In this document: positions 36,086 through 45,023 of the stretch, one piece after another
How positions within the stretch are numbered: position 1 is the first letter of the stretch
Layout of the letters: every line of letters starts with the position of its first letter
Assembly (NCBI GenBank): GCA_027315115.1
Contig: DAHUYQ010000016.1
Span: 1 to 64,000, forward strand
Length of the DNA stretch: 64,000 nt
Direction: 5' to 3'
DNA from: Solirubrobacterales bacterium
GTDB taxonomy: Bacteria; Actinomycetota; Thermoleophilia; Solirubrobacterales; Solirubrobacteraceae
Program-made: the position numbers and the translations under genes
Notes under the pieces: generated by a model
Seen by the model: only the letters and a program-made list of their open reading frames with translations
Told to the model about the DNA's origin: nothing
The model's database searches: none

Positions 36086-37113
36086 GATCACGCCGTTCCC
36101 TCACCCGCCGCATCGCGCCAGCCGCCGCCGCGCTGGCGTGCGCCCTGCTGCTCGCCGCATGCGGGGAGAAGCAGGACGTCATCAGCCCCACCTCCCAGCA
36201 CCCCTTCTCGGTGATGCTCGACTGGTTCCCGAACGCCGATCACGCCGCCCTCTTCGACGCGATCGACCACGGCTACTTCAAGGCGGCCGGGATGGAAGTG
36301 CACGCCGTCACCCCCTCCGAATCGGCCGAACCGCTGAAGCTGCTCGCGGCGGGCAAGGTGGACATGGCGATCTCCTATGAGCCCGAAGTCCTGACCGCCC
36401 GCGACCAGGGACTGAAGGTCGTCTCGATCGCGGCGCTCGTGCAGCGGCCGCTGACCTCGATCATCGCGCTGCCCGCCTCGCACGTCCACTCGGTCGCGGA
36501 CCTGGCGGGCAAGCAGGTCGGCACCGCCGGCATCCCCTACCAGGCGGCCGAGCTTCACACTGCTCTGCAGAGCGCCGGGGTGAGCCCGAGCAAGGTGACA
36601 GAAGTCAACGTCGGGTTCAACCTCGTGCAGTCGATGCTCTCCGGGCGCGTGGCGGCCACGCTCGGCGGGTTCTGGAACTACGAGGCGATTCAGCTCGAAC
36701 TGATGCACAGGCACCCGCTCGTGATCCCGGTGGACAAGGCCGGGGTTCCCACCTACGACGAACTCGTGCTGGTGGTGCGCGAAGATGAGGCCCGCCACGG
36801 CGGACGCGAGCTGCGAGCATTCCTGCAGGCGCTCACGCATGGCGAGAACGACGTCCGCAGCGACCCGGCCGCTGCCGCGGCGCTGATCCAGAAGGCCAAC
36901 CCGAGCCTGGAACCGAAGCTGGAGCGCATCTCGATCGAACGCACGCTTCCGGCGAGCGTGCCCAGCGGCGGCAAGCCCTACGGCTGGCAGCAGCCGGTGG
37001 CATGGGCGCGCTTCGGCGAATGGATGTATGAAAAGGGGCTGCTCAAGCAAGACCCGAACGCCCAGGGCATGCCGCCGTTCACCAACGAGTACCTGCCGGG
37101 GCAGGGAATATGA
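36082..37113 (+). CDS. thiY: NMT1/THI5-like substrate-binding lipoprotein
   Basis: 343 aa from TTG 36082, with AAGGAGAG 5 bases upstream. Signal peptide with lipobox LLAAC at about 27-31, then a periplasmic binding fold: FSVMLDWFPNADHAALFDAI, HGYFKAAGMEVHAV, LAAGKVDMAISYEPEVLTA, LAGKQVGTAGIPYQ and LGGFWNYEAIQLEL. The DWFPNxxH segment is typical of NMT1/THI5 proteins that bind pyrimidine precursors of thiamine. It completes a riboswitch-controlled importer. Confidence 0.9.
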   Translation: MRSRRSLTRRIAPAAAALACALLLAACGEKQDVISPTSQHPFSVMLDWFPNADHAALFDAIDHGYFKAAGMEVHAVTPSESAEPLKLLAAGKVDMAISYEPEVLTARDQGLKVVSIAALVQRPLTSIIALPASHVHSVADLAGKQVGTAGIPYQAAELHTALQSAGVSPSKVTEVNVGFNLVQSMLSGRVAATLGGFWNYEAIQLELMHRHPLVIPVDKAGVPTYDELVLVVREDEARHGGRELRAFLQALTHGENDVRSDPAAAAALIQKANPSLEPKLERISIERTLPASVPSGGKPYGWQQPVAWARFGEWMYEKGLLKQDPNAQGMPPFTNEYLPGQGI

Positions 37114-37143
37114 GCAGGGCAGGCGTCGAGAGGCAGAGGAGCT

Positions 37144-38232
37144 TCAGGCGGCGGCCTGCAGCACCGACCTGGTCTGGCGGGCGATCTCCAGGTCCTCGCG
37201 AGCACTGACCACGAGCGTGCGCACGCGCGCGCCGGCGGCCGTGATCTCTGCATCGCCGCCCTGGCTCGCGCTGTGCACGCCGACGCCGAGGAACGCCAGG
37301 CGCTGCGCCGCCATCGAGCGGATCTCAGCCGCGTGCTCCCCGACCCCGCCGGTGAAGGCGAGCGCGTCGATGCCGCCCAGCGCAGCCGCCATCGCGGCGA
37401 TGCCGCCAGCGAGCCGGTGCACGTAGACCTCCAGCGCAAGCCCGGCCCGATCCTCGCCAGCGGAGGCGCGTGCGAGCACCTCCCGCATGTCCGCCGTGCC
37501 ACACAGCCCGAGCAGGCCGGACTCGTACTCCAGCGCGTGCGCGACCTCTGCCGCGCTGGCCTGTGTGTGCTCCAGCAGCCAGAGCACGAGCCCCGGGTCC
37601 ACGCTGCCGCTGCGCGTCGCCATCGCCAGGCCCTCCAAGGGCGTGAACCCCATCGTCGTGTCGACCGAGCGACCGGCGGCGATCGCGCACAGCGAGGCGC
37701 CGGCCCCCAGGTGTGCGCTGACCAGACGCCGCGGCGAGCCCCCGAGCATCTGCGCGGCGCGACGCGCGACCCAGGCATGTGAGAGCCCGTGGAATCCATA
37801 CCGGTGGATCTGCAGCTCCTGCCTCCAGCGCGCCGGCAACGCGTAGGTGGATGCCGCGGCAGGCATCCGCGCGTGGAAGGCGGTGTCGAAGCAGGCCACC
37901 GCCGGCAGCTCGCGCAGCAGCCCGTCCACCGCGTCCAGAGCCGCCAGGGACCTGCGCTGGTGCAGCGGCGCGAGATCCGCAAGCTCGCTCAGGGCGCTGC
38001 GCACCGAGGCGTCGATCCTGACCGGCGCCAGGAAGCGCCGGCCGCCGTGCACGATCCTGTGCCCGACCGCCTGCGCGCCGGCCAGCGGCCCGGCCAGCGC
38101 CGCCGCGAGCGCGGCGAGGTCCAGCTCACCGCCGTCCAGATCGATCTGCTCGGCGGCCAGCGGCCGCTCCGCATCGCCGGTCAGCGCAAGCTTCAGGCTG
38201 CTGGAGCCCGCGTTCACGCTCAGCACCCGCAT
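37144..38232 (-). CDS. ackA: Acetate kinase
   Basis: Makes ATP from acetyl phosphate and ADP, releasing acetate. The 362-aa protein, somewhat shorter than the usual 400, has the ASKHA markers VLSVNAGSSSLKLAL (3-17), AVGHRIVHGGRRF, FDTAFHARMPAAA, YGFHGLSHAWVARRA (the second family signature), AHLGAGASLCAIA and FTGGVGEHA. It lies 9 bases downstream of phosphoketolase, whose acetyl phosphate it would use, so the pair forms an ATP-yielding fermentative shunt. Confidence 0.94.
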   Translation of the reverse strand: MRVLSVNAGSSSLKLALTGDAERPLAAEQIDLDGGELDLAALAAALAGPLAGAQAVGHRIVHGGRRFLAPVRIDASVRSALSELADLAPLHQRRSLAALDAVDGLLRELPAVACFDTAFHARMPAAASTYALPARWRQELQIHRYGFHGLSHAWVARRAAQMLGGSPRRLVSAHLGAGASLCAIAAGRSVDTTMGFTPLEGLAMATRSGSVDPGLVLWLLEHTQASAAEVAHALEYESGLLGLCGTADMREVLARASAGEDRAGLALEVYVHRLAGGIAAMAAALGGIDALAFTGGVGEHAAEIRSMAAQRLAFLGVGVHSASQGGDAEITAAGARVRTLVVSAREDLEIARQTRSVLQAAA

Positions 38233-38241
38233 CCGCGCTCC

Positions 38242-40614
38242 TCAGGAGGTCGGCCAGGTCCAGTCACGGATCTCGGACTGGTCCTCTCCGTGGGAGCGCG
38301 CGTATGCGGCGTGTCGCAGACGTTGCTCGCTCATCTGCTGGCGCAGATGCGCGGCCGCGGGCAGCAGGCCCGGCACCCGGTCGATCACGTCCATCACCAG
38401 GTGGAAGCGATCGATGTCGTTCATCATCGCCATGTCGAAGGGGGTCGTGGTGGTGCCCTCCTCCTTGTAACCGCGCACATGAAGCTGGTCATGGTTGTGG
38501 CGGCGGTATGTCAGGCGGTGGATCAGCCACGGGTAGCCGTGGTAGGCGAAGACGGTCGGCTTCTCGGTGGTGAACAGCGCGTCGAAGTCCTGGTCGGAGA
38601 GCCCGTGCGGGTGCTCGTGTTCGGGCTGCAGGCGCATCAGGTCCACGACGTTGATCACCCGCACGGCCAGCTCGGGGAGATGCTCGCGCAGCAGCGCGAC
38701 GGCCGCGAGCGTCTCCAATGTCGGCACATCGCCCGCGCACGCCATCACCACGTCCGGCACGCGACCCTCGTCGTTGCTGGCCCACTCCCAGATGCCGATT
38801 CCCCTGGTGCAGTGCAGCACCGCGTCCTCGATGTCCAGATAGGCGAGCTGCGGCTGCTTGCCGGCGACGATCACGTTGACGTAGTCGCGGCTGCGCAGGC
38901 AGTGGTCGGCGACCGAGAGCAGGCAGTTGGCGTCCGGCGGGAGGTAGACCCGCACGATCTCCGCCTTCTTGTTGACGACGTGGTCGATGAAGCCGGGGTC
39001 CTGGTGGGAGAAGCCGTTGTGATCCTGGCGCCAGACGTGCGAGGAGAGCAGGATGTTCAGCGAGGCGATCGGCCGCCTCCACGGGATTTCGCGACAGACC
39101 TTCAGCCACTTGGCGTGCTGGTTGAACATCGAGTCGACGATGTGGACGAACGCCTCGTAGCAGTTGAACAGGCCGTGGCGTCCGCTGAGCAGGTATCCCT
39201 CCAGCCAGCCCTCGCAGAGATGCTCGCTGAGCACCTCCATCACGCGGCCGTGGCTCGCCAGGTGCTCGTCCGCGTCCTCTCGCTCGGCGACCCAGACTCG
39301 GTCGGTCGCCTCGAAGACCGCGTCCAGGCGGTTGGAGACCGTCTCGTCCGGGCCAACCAGCCGGAAGCGATCCGGGTTGGCGGCGATCACGTCGCGCAGG
39401 TAGGCGCCGAGCGCGCGCGTGGATTCCACGAAGCGGCTGCCGGGCACGCCGACCTCCACGGCGTAGGCGGTGAAGTCCGGCAGCTCCAGCTCGCGCAGCA
39501 GGATGCCGCCGTTCGCGTTCGGGTTGGCGCCCATGCGTCGATCGCCGCGCGGCGCCAGCGCAAGGATCTCCTCGCGCACGGCTCCGTGCTCGTCGAAGAG
39601 CTCCTCCGGGCGGTAGGAGCGCATCCACTGCTCGAGCATCCGCAGTTGCTCCGGGTCGCCGGCCGGGTCGGGGAGCGGAACCTGGTGGCTGCGAAACGAC
39701 CCCTCCAATGGCAGCCCGTTCAACCGGCTCGGGCACGTCCAGCCCTTCGGGGTCTCAAGCACGATCATGGGCCACCGCGGGCGAACCCGCTCTCCTTCCC
39801 CCTCCCCTTCTCGCACGCGTCGGTGGATCTCCTGGATCTCCTCGATGCTCGCGGCGAGCGTGGCGCTCATCTGCCGGTGCATCGTCGGCGGCTCGTGCCC
39901 CGCGACGAAGCGGGGCTCGTACCCGTAGCCGTGCAGCAGCTCGACCAGCTCGCGCTCGGGGATGCGCGCGAGGATCGTCGGGCCCGCGATCTTGTACCCG
40001 TTGAGATGCAGCACGGGCAGCACCGCGCCGTCGCAGACCGGATCGAGGAACTTGTTGGAATGCCAGCTTGCCGCCAGCGGGCCGGTCTCCGCCTCGCCAT
40101 CTCCGATCACGCAGACCGCGATCAGGTCGGGGTTGTCGAGCACCGCTCCATGCGCGTGCAGCAGGCTGTAGCCGAGCTCTCCACCCTCGTTGATCGAGCC
40201 CGGCGTCTGCGGCGCGACGTGGCTGGGAATCCCACCCGGAGACGAGAACTGCGCGAACAGCCGCCGCAGGCCCTCCTCGTCGCGCCCGATGTGCGGGTAG
40301 ATCTCGCTGTAGGTGCCCTCCAGGTAGACGTTCGCCACGACGGCGGGCCCGCCGTGGCCCGGCCCGGTCACGAAGATCGCGTCCAGGTCGCCGGCGGCCA
40401 CCGCGTGGCTGACGTGCGCGTAGACGAAGTTCAGGCCCGGCGTGGTGCCCCAATGCCCGAGCAGCCGCGGCTTTATGTGCTCGGGCCGCAGCGGCTCCCG
40501 CAGCAGCGGGTTGCCCTTCAGATAGATCTGCCCCACAGACAGATAGTTCGCCGCTCGCCAGAGCGCGTCCAGTGCATGCAACTGTGCATCGGAGAGCGGT
40601 GCAGAGGTACCCAC
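38242..40614 (-). CDS. xfp: Xylulose-5-phosphate/fructose-6-phosphate phosphoketolase
   Basis: TPP enzyme that splits sugar phosphates with inorganic phosphate into acetyl phosphate and an aldose phosphate. At 790 aa it has family length. Signatures: [17 protein letters not shown] (about 52-68), [47 protein letters not shown], the TPP/Mg region [20 protein letters not shown], and KAGPT-like [10 protein letters not shown]. Near the end is [13 protein letters not shown]. The start is GTG 40614. It is divergent from a USP gene and co-directional with ackA. Confidence 0.95.
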   Translation of the reverse strand: MGTSAPLSDAQLHALDALWRAANYLSVGQIYLKGNPLLREPLRPEHIKPRLLGHWGTTPGLNFVYAHVSHAVAAGDLDAIFVTGPGHGGPAVVANVYLEGTYSEIYPHIGRDEEGLRRLFAQFSSPGGIPSHVAPQTPGSINEGGELGYSLLHAHGAVLDNPDLIAVCVIGDGEAETGPLAASWHSNKFLDPVCDGAVLPVLHLNGYKIAGPTILARIPERELVELLHGYGYEPRFVAGHEPPTMHRQMSATLAASIEEIQEIHRRVREGEGEGERVRPRWPMIVLETPKGWTCPSRLNGLPLEGSFRSHQVPLPDPAGDPEQLRMLEQWMRSYRPEELFDEHGAVREEILALAPRGDRRMGANPNANGGILLRELELPDFTAYAVEVGVPGSRFVESTRALGAYLRDVIAANPDRFRLVGPDETVSNRLDAVFEATDRVWVAEREDADEHLASHGRVMEVLSEHLCEGWLEGYLLSGRHGLFNCYEAFVHIVDSMFNQHAKWLKVCREIPWRRPIASLNILLSSHVWRQDHNGFSHQDPGFIDHVVNKKAEIVRVYLPPDANCLLSVADHCLRSRDYVNVIVAGKQPQLAYLDIEDAVLHCTRGIGIWEWASNDEGRVPDVVMACAGDVPTLETLAAVALLREHLPELAVRVINVVDLMRLQPEHEHPHGLSDQDFDALFTTEKPTVFAYHGYPWLIHRLTYRRHNHDQLHVRGYKEEGTTTTPFDMAMMNDIDRFHLVMDVIDRVPGLLPAAAHLRQQMSEQRLRHAAYARSHGEDQSEIRDWTWPTS

Positions 40615-40758
40615 AGACGATCATGCTCACGCGGCGCGCAGGCCGCACGATGCGTATAAAGCCGCAGAGGCGGTGTCGCGCCTCCCGGATCACGGCGGCG
40701 ACGCGCTGACATAGCTTGCTGGCACACAGGTCAATCGCTAGGCACAGGAGCCACGGGG

Positions 40759-41658
40759 ATGTTCAAGAACGTGCTGGTCGGGGTGGATGGAAGGCCCAAC
40801 GGACGCGACGCGGTCGCCCTGGCGACCAGGCTGCTGGCCGGCGATGGCAGGCTCACGCTCGCGCACGTCCACAGCGAGGCGCCGCACACCGCTCGCGACA
40901 ATGTCCCCGGGCGCGCAGGCGATGCGGAGCAGGAGTCGATGGCGCTGCTGCAGAGCGAGCGCGACGCGACCGAAGCGCGGGCGGAGCTGCTTGCCTACCA
41001 CGCCAGCTCGCCCGGCCACGGCCTGCACGTGCTGGCCGAAGAACGCGAAGCCGACCTGATCGTCGTCGGCTCGTGCTCACGCAGCGGCTTTGGCCGCGTG
41101 ATGCTCGGCGACGACACGCGCGCCGCGCTGAACGGCGCCTCGTGCGCCGTCGCGGTCGCGGTGCGTGGCTACTTCGAGCACCCGCTGCCGATCGCGACGA
41201 TCGGCGTGGGCTACGACGGATCGCGCGAGAGCCGGCTGGCGCTCGCCGCCGCCAGGCAGATCGCGTCCGGCAACCGTTCGCTGATCCGGGCGCTGCACGT
41301 GGTGATGCTGCCCAGCTACACCTTTGCGGGCATCGCCGCGCCGGCGGTCGGCGAGAGCGTGGACATGCTGCTGCAGGACGCGCGCACGGAAGTGGAGGCG
41401 CTGGAGGACGTCCAGGGACGAGCCGTGTACGGACTGCCCGGCGAGGAGCTCGCGGCCTTTGGCGGGGAAGTCGACCTGCTGGTCGTAGGCTCGCGCAGCT
41501 ACGGACCGGTCAAGCGCCTGATGCTCGGCAGCACGTCCAACCACCTGCAGCGCCATGCCCGCTGCTCGCTGCTGGTGCTGCCGCGCAGCTCCGCCTCCGC
41601 GGCAGACCACGCGCAAGACAGTACTTTCCCGCAACCGGCAGCCACCTCAGAGCGGTAA
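40759..41658 (+). CDS. Tandem universal stress protein
   Basis: 299 aa with two USP domains. Domain 1 (1-140) starts MFKNVLVGVDGRPNGRDAV and has DLIVVGSCSRSGFGRVMLGD. Domain 2 (about 145-285) starts IATIGVGYDGSRESRLAL and has DLLVVGSRSYGPVKRLMLGS, close to the G-2x-G-9x-G-S/T ATP-binding pattern with one Gly replaced by Ser. USPs are linked to hypoxia, stasis and stress survival. GGAGCC lies upstream. A response regulator gene follows after 9 bases, probably in the same transcript, and xfp is divergent. Confidence 0.92.
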   Translation: MFKNVLVGVDGRPNGRDAVALATRLLAGDGRLTLAHVHSEAPHTARDNVPGRAGDAEQESMALLQSERDATEARAELLAYHASSPGHGLHVLAEEREADLIVVGSCSRSGFGRVMLGDDTRAALNGASCAVAVAVRGYFEHPLPIATIGVGYDGSRESRLALAAARQIASGNRSLIRALHVVMLPSYTFAGIAAPAVGESVDMLLQDARTEVEALEDVQGRAVYGLPGEELAAFGGEVDLLVVGSRSYGPVKRLMLGSTSNHLQRHARCSLLVLPRSSASAADHAQDSTFPQPAATSER

Positions 41659-41667
41659 TTTCCACGT

Positions 41668-42366
41668 ATGAGCGCAAGCGAAGCGGAGGGGCTGGCCGGC
41701 GGCGAGGACCGGGGCGCGGCCCAGAAGACGATCAGAATCGTGCTCGCCGACGACCACGCGGTCGTGCGCAGCGGGCTGCGGCTGTTGCTGGACAGCGAGC
41801 CGGACTTCGAGGTGGTCGCCGAGGCGGGCGACCTCGAAGCCGCGCAGAGATACGTGCGGGGCCATCATCCCGATGTCCTGGTGCTGGACCTCAATATGCC
41901 CGGCGGCTCCAGCCTGGAGGCGATCCCCACGATCCGCGAGCAGATGCCCGAGACCCAGATCGTCGTGCTGACCATGCAGCAGGAGCCCGCCTTCGCGCGC
42001 CGCGCGCTGGGCGCCGGCGCGATCGGGTACGTGCTCAAGGAGGCCGCCGACGACGAGCTCGTGGAGGCCGTGCACCGCGCGGCGGCGGGCGAGAGCTATC
42101 TCAACCCACGCCTGGGCGCGCGCCTGGCCTCGGAGCCGCCTCCCGGCCCGCCGGACGATCTCTCAGAGCGCGAGGTGGACGTCCTGCGCCTGATCGCGCT
42201 CGGGCACACCAACGCGGAGATCGCGGGCAAGCTCTACCTCTCGGTGCGCACGGTCGAGACTCATCGCGCGCACATCCAGCAGAAGCTGAACCTCTCCTCG
42301 CGCGCCGAGCTGGTCGGCTACGCCCTGCGGCGTGGCCTGGTCACCAGCGAAGACTCCGAAGAGTGA
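41668..42366 (+). CDS. NarL/LuxR-family response regulator
   Basis: 232 aa. The receiver domain (about 21-140) has acidic pocket LADDH (26-30), phospho-acceptor Asp74 in VLVLDLNMPGG, a switch Thr in VVLTMQQ and Lys in GYVLKEAA. The LuxR-type HTH (about 165-225) has LSEREVDVLRLIALGHTNAE and SVRTVETHRAHIQQKL. DosR/DevR has the same architecture. Its cognate kinase could be the two-GAF kinase at 56288, but this is inference. It is downstream of a USP gene and convergent with the cytochrome b operon. Confidence 0.93.
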   Translation: MSASEAEGLAGGEDRGAAQKTIRIVLADDHAVVRSGLRLLLDSEPDFEVVAEAGDLEAAQRYVRGHHPDVLVLDLNMPGGSSLEAIPTIREQMPETQIVVLTMQQEPAFARRALGAGAIGYVLKEAADDELVEAVHRAAAGESYLNPRLGARLASEPPPGPPDDLSEREVDVLRLIALGHTNAEIAGKLYLSVRTVETHRAHIQQKLNLSSRAELVGYALRRGLVTSEDSEE

Positions 42367-42370
42367 GGGT

Positions 42371-43411
42371 CTAGGTCTTCGCGCCCGGGGCGGAGGAGCC
42401 CGCGGTGCGCGGCGGGCCAGAGCCCGACCCGGGCGGCGGGCCAGAGCCCGCCCCGGCCGCTTCGCGCTGCTCGCGGTAGTGCTCGCGCCATATCAGCCTG
42501 TAGATGGGGATCGCCCGGGGGATGTCGCGCACGCCCGGGATGAACGGGATCAGCACGAAGCCGGCGCTCAGCGCCAGCATGATCAGCATCACCAGCGCAT
42601 CCGCGTTTTCAGATGACTTGAACGGTTCGATCTGATACCAGAAGGTGTAGAGCCAGAGCCACACCTGGCCCGGGAAGCTGCCCGTCTCGTTCATCATCCC
42701 CCACTGGCTGCCCAGCAGGTGGTCCGCTTCCGCACGGCGTTCCAGTTCCCCGCCGTCGGCCATGAACAGCAGCGGCTTGGTGTAGTCGGTCTGGTAGAAC
42801 TGCCGGCTGGTCAGCAGCGCCCCGTCGACGCCGCCGCTCTGCGCAAGGCCGAGCAGCGAGGCCATCATCGGGCCGACAGGGCCGTATTCGCCGGCCGGCA
42901 CGCTGACGGCGGTGCCGGAGCTGCTCGCCTTTTCCAGCGCCTTGGCATAGGCGCCGGTCCAGGCCTGCTGCTGCGCCTTGGAGGCTTTCGCATAGCGGTC
43001 GATTTCGGCGCTCAGAGCCGGATCGTTGGGGATGCTGCGCAGCGGTTCTATGACGTAGTCGTAGGCGGTGTCGATCGGATGGCTGACGCCGAGCCATTCC
43101 TGCAGGTGGATGAAGGCGACGTGCTGCCCTTCGCCGTTGTGGTTGTAGGGAGGTCCGTACGTAGCCGTGTCGCTGGTGCCGTCCAGCTCCGCGGTCGCCG
43201 TGGTCAAGAAGTCGACCGGCATGTTGCGCGACCAGCTCTTGATGGTGGACGGCTTCTCGTCCGGCGAGGAGAACAGGATCGTCATCGCGACAGCGATCAA
43301 CGCGATCACGGCGGTCGCGATCGCGACCTCCTTGACGAGGTCGTAAGGACGGTACGGGCCGTTCCAGGTGCGCGCCATCTCGTTCAGGCGCGCGTTGCGT
43401 GAGCGCCTCAT
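42371..43411 (-). CDS. Cytochrome b C-terminal-type subunit with large extracytoplasmic insert
   Basis: 346 aa. One helix near residues 28-48 (VAIATAVIALIAVAMTILF), then about 200 residues outside the membrane, then helices near 270-300 (VMLIMLALSAGFVLIPFI) ending PGVRDIPRAIPIYRLIWREHY, as in b6f subunit IV/cytochrome b C-terminal proteins. The insert (for example HVAFIHLQEWLGVSHPIDTAYDY) is unlike canonical subunit IV. It should form the quinol oxidase/reductase core with the N-terminal cytochrome b gene, whose stop overlaps this start by 4 bases. The C-tail is Gly/Pro-rich. Confidence 0.75.
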   Translation of the reverse strand: MRRSRNARLNEMARTWNGPYRPYDLVKEVAIATAVIALIAVAMTILFSSPDEKPSTIKSWSRNMPVDFLTTATAELDGTSDTATYGPPYNHNGEGQHVAFIHLQEWLGVSHPIDTAYDYVIEPLRSIPNDPALSAEIDRYAKASKAQQQAWTGAYAKALEKASSSGTAVSVPAGEYGPVGPMMASLLGLAQSGGVDGALLTSRQFYQTDYTKPLLFMADGGELERRAEADHLLGSQWGMMNETGSFPGQVWLWLYTFWYQIEPFKSSENADALVMLIMLALSAGFVLIPFIPGVRDIPRAIPIYRLIWREHYREQREAAGAGSGPPPGSGSGPPRTAGSSAPGAKT

Positions 43412-44190
43412 CGTGGCCTTCCCATCTGGTCCGCGGGGCGCTGCCCCGACTCCGGCCGTCCCAGGTCGGTCTCTTCCGCGCGGGTCGCCGCCGCGCGGGT
43501 CGCCGCAGCCGCTTCGGCGACGGCGGGCTCACGATCGATCACCCCGAGCGGCAGCGGAGGCACGACGCCGTGACGCCGCACAAGCAGGATGTGGCCCACG
43601 ACCAGCGCGACCACCGCGGCCGGCAGCAGCAGCACGTGGTAGGTGTACATCTGGCCGAAGTTCGTGACGTTGAAGAAGGCGCCTATCCCCACGGAGCTCA
43701 TCGCGTCCTTGCCCTGCGTGGAGATCCACTGCGAGTCGAAGTTCTGCTGTGAGACATAGCCGGTGAACGCGGCGCCGATCGCGACCAGGAAGGTCACCGC
43801 TCCCGACATCCAGGTACGGGCGCGTCCTCCCCGCCACGCCGCCATGAAGAACTTGCCCCAGAGGTGAATCACCATGGCGAAGAAGAAGAGCTCGACCGAC
43901 CACAGATGAATGCTGTTGAAGAAGTGCCCGACGCTCGTGTCGTGCCACCATGCGGGTCCCTTGAGGCCGAGGATCACGCCGCTTGCGATGATCACCACGA
44001 GCGCGCCGATCGTCGCGGCGCCGAACACGTAGATCCAGGAGTCGACATAGCTCGGCTGGCGGTCGGGCAGCAGCCGCTCCGGCGGCCACGAGCGCAAGGC
44101 CGACTCACGCAGGCGCACGGTCCAGGAAGAGGAGGCATGGCGGTCGATGGGCTCACCACCGGCCGAGCTGGATGTGGGGATGCTGCTCAT
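43408..44190 (-). CDS. Cytochrome b N-terminal (b6-type) subunit
   Basis: 260 aa with four helices. The two heme pairs are visible: IHLWSVELFFFAMVIHLW (His spaced 14) and YHVLLLPAAVVALVVGHILL (His spaced 15, the b6f-type spacing rather than 14 in bc1). These would bind hemes bL and bH in a menaquinol:acceptor oxidoreductase. The C-terminal tail is Ala-rich. Starts and stops overlap by 4 bases on both sides, so the three genes are one coupled operon. No Rieske or cytochrome c gene is linked. Confidence 0.88.
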   Translation of the reverse strand: MSSIPTSSSAGGEPIDRHASSSWTVRLRESALRSWPPERLLPDRQPSYVDSWIYVFGAATIGALVVIIASGVILGLKGPAWWHDTSVGHFFNSIHLWSVELFFFAMVIHLWGKFFMAAWRGGRARTWMSGAVTFLVAIGAAFTGYVSQQNFDSQWISTQGKDAMSSVGIGAFFNVTNFGQMYTYHVLLLPAAVVALVVGHILLVRRHGVVPPLPLGVIDREPAVAEAAAATRAAATRAEETDLGRPESGQRPADQMGRPR

Positions 44191-44417
44191 GCCGATGCTC
44201 GCCCCTCGTTCCCGGTGGCGCTCGGCGACTCGCCGCGACGTGCGGCGGCTCTGCGACGCGCGCCCGGAAACGGCAGCAGGACCGCGAGCGCGAAGACGAT
44301 CAGCATCGCGATGATCACCGCCAGATTCGCCACCGACATATCGAAGAAGTGCCAGTGGACATAATGCGCCGGCTGGTTGAGATTGAAGACCGCCCCAGAT
44401 ACGAGCTCGCCAATCAC
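44187..44417 (-). CDS. Small single-helix protein at the head of the cytochrome b operon
   Basis: 76 aa from GTG 44417 (MIGELVSGAVFNLNQPAHY). A short amphipathic start with YVHWHFFDMSVANL leads into one helix (LAVIIAMLIVFALAVLLPFPG) and a basic tail. AGGGGG lies upstream. It overlaps the cytochrome b start by 4 bases (ATGA), so it is likely a small structural or assembly subunit of the complex. The histidines before the helix are notable. I know no named family for it. Confidence 0.65.
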   Translation of the reverse strand: MIGELVSGAVFNLNQPAHYVHWHFFDMSVANLAVIIAMLIVFALAVLLPFPGARRRAAARRGESPSATGNEGRASA

Positions 44418-44832
44418 GCTTGTGCCACCCCCTGGAAGTTCACGCCGCGGCTCCGAGCCGCATACCGATGATCGGACGCAGCCTAAGAGACCCATCCTGG
44501 TTCGCCATCGGTACTTTGCCACCTGCGCCGGACGGCTTCTGACCCGACTCGGTGACCTGCCGGCAGCCACGTCCAGCGGTCTCGCAGTAGGCGTGAACCG
44601 ACGAGGCGGTCCTGTGGGAAACCCACAGCCCACCTGACGGGCATCCCGGGATGCCGCGCGACGCCGCGAGCGAGAACATGAGCATCGACGGCGTGGCTTC
44701 GAAGGATCGCCCTCCTGTCACAGGGGCGTCACCTCGGGGTTCGCCTCACGCGGCGTGGTGCTCTTGCTCCCCTAGAACGCCCGCCCGCTGCGCAGGGTCG
44801 CCGCCGTCGTTCGCTCTCTCCCGGACGACGGC
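44418..44832. other. Gene-poor spacer with hairpins
   Basis: No supported gene. It contains a 7-bp hairpin ctgtggg-aaa-cccacag (44612-44628) and a 16-base palindrome ggcatcccgggatgcc (44640-44655). It should hold the promoter of the cytochrome b operon near its left end. Confidence 0.5.
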
Positions 44833-44957
44833 GGGCCCGCGCCTGGCGCATCAGGGCCCGCGCGTGGCGCATCAGGGCCCGCGCGTGGCGCATCAGGGCC
44901 CGCGCCTGGCGCATCAGGGCCCGCGCCTGGCGCATCAGGGCCCGCGCCTGGCGCATG
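44833..44957. repeat. Six-copy 21-bp tandem array
   Basis: Six head-to-tail copies of a 21-base unit beginning gggcccgcg and ending ggcgcatca start at 44833, 44854, 44875, 44896, 44917 and 44938 (the last is partial). Copies differ only at one position (cct or cgt). There are no spacers, so this is a minisatellite and not a CRISPR. It lies just past the PEP synthase stop. Confidence 0.92.
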
Positions 44958-45023
44958 GCGCACCGAGGCGCCGGGCGTTCCGAGTTGCGGGCACCGGCCG
45001 GGCCTCTGCGCGCCGTGCGCGTC

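Noticed and set aside
37789-40659. 956-codon open frame on the plus strand
   Set aside because: It is antisense to xfp and ackA, has no recognisable domain and reads as His/Val/Arg-rich shadow protein; high GC keeps stops rare in such frames.
44833-44957. CRISPR array
   Set aside because: The 21-base units are directly joined with no spacers and no cas genes are nearby.
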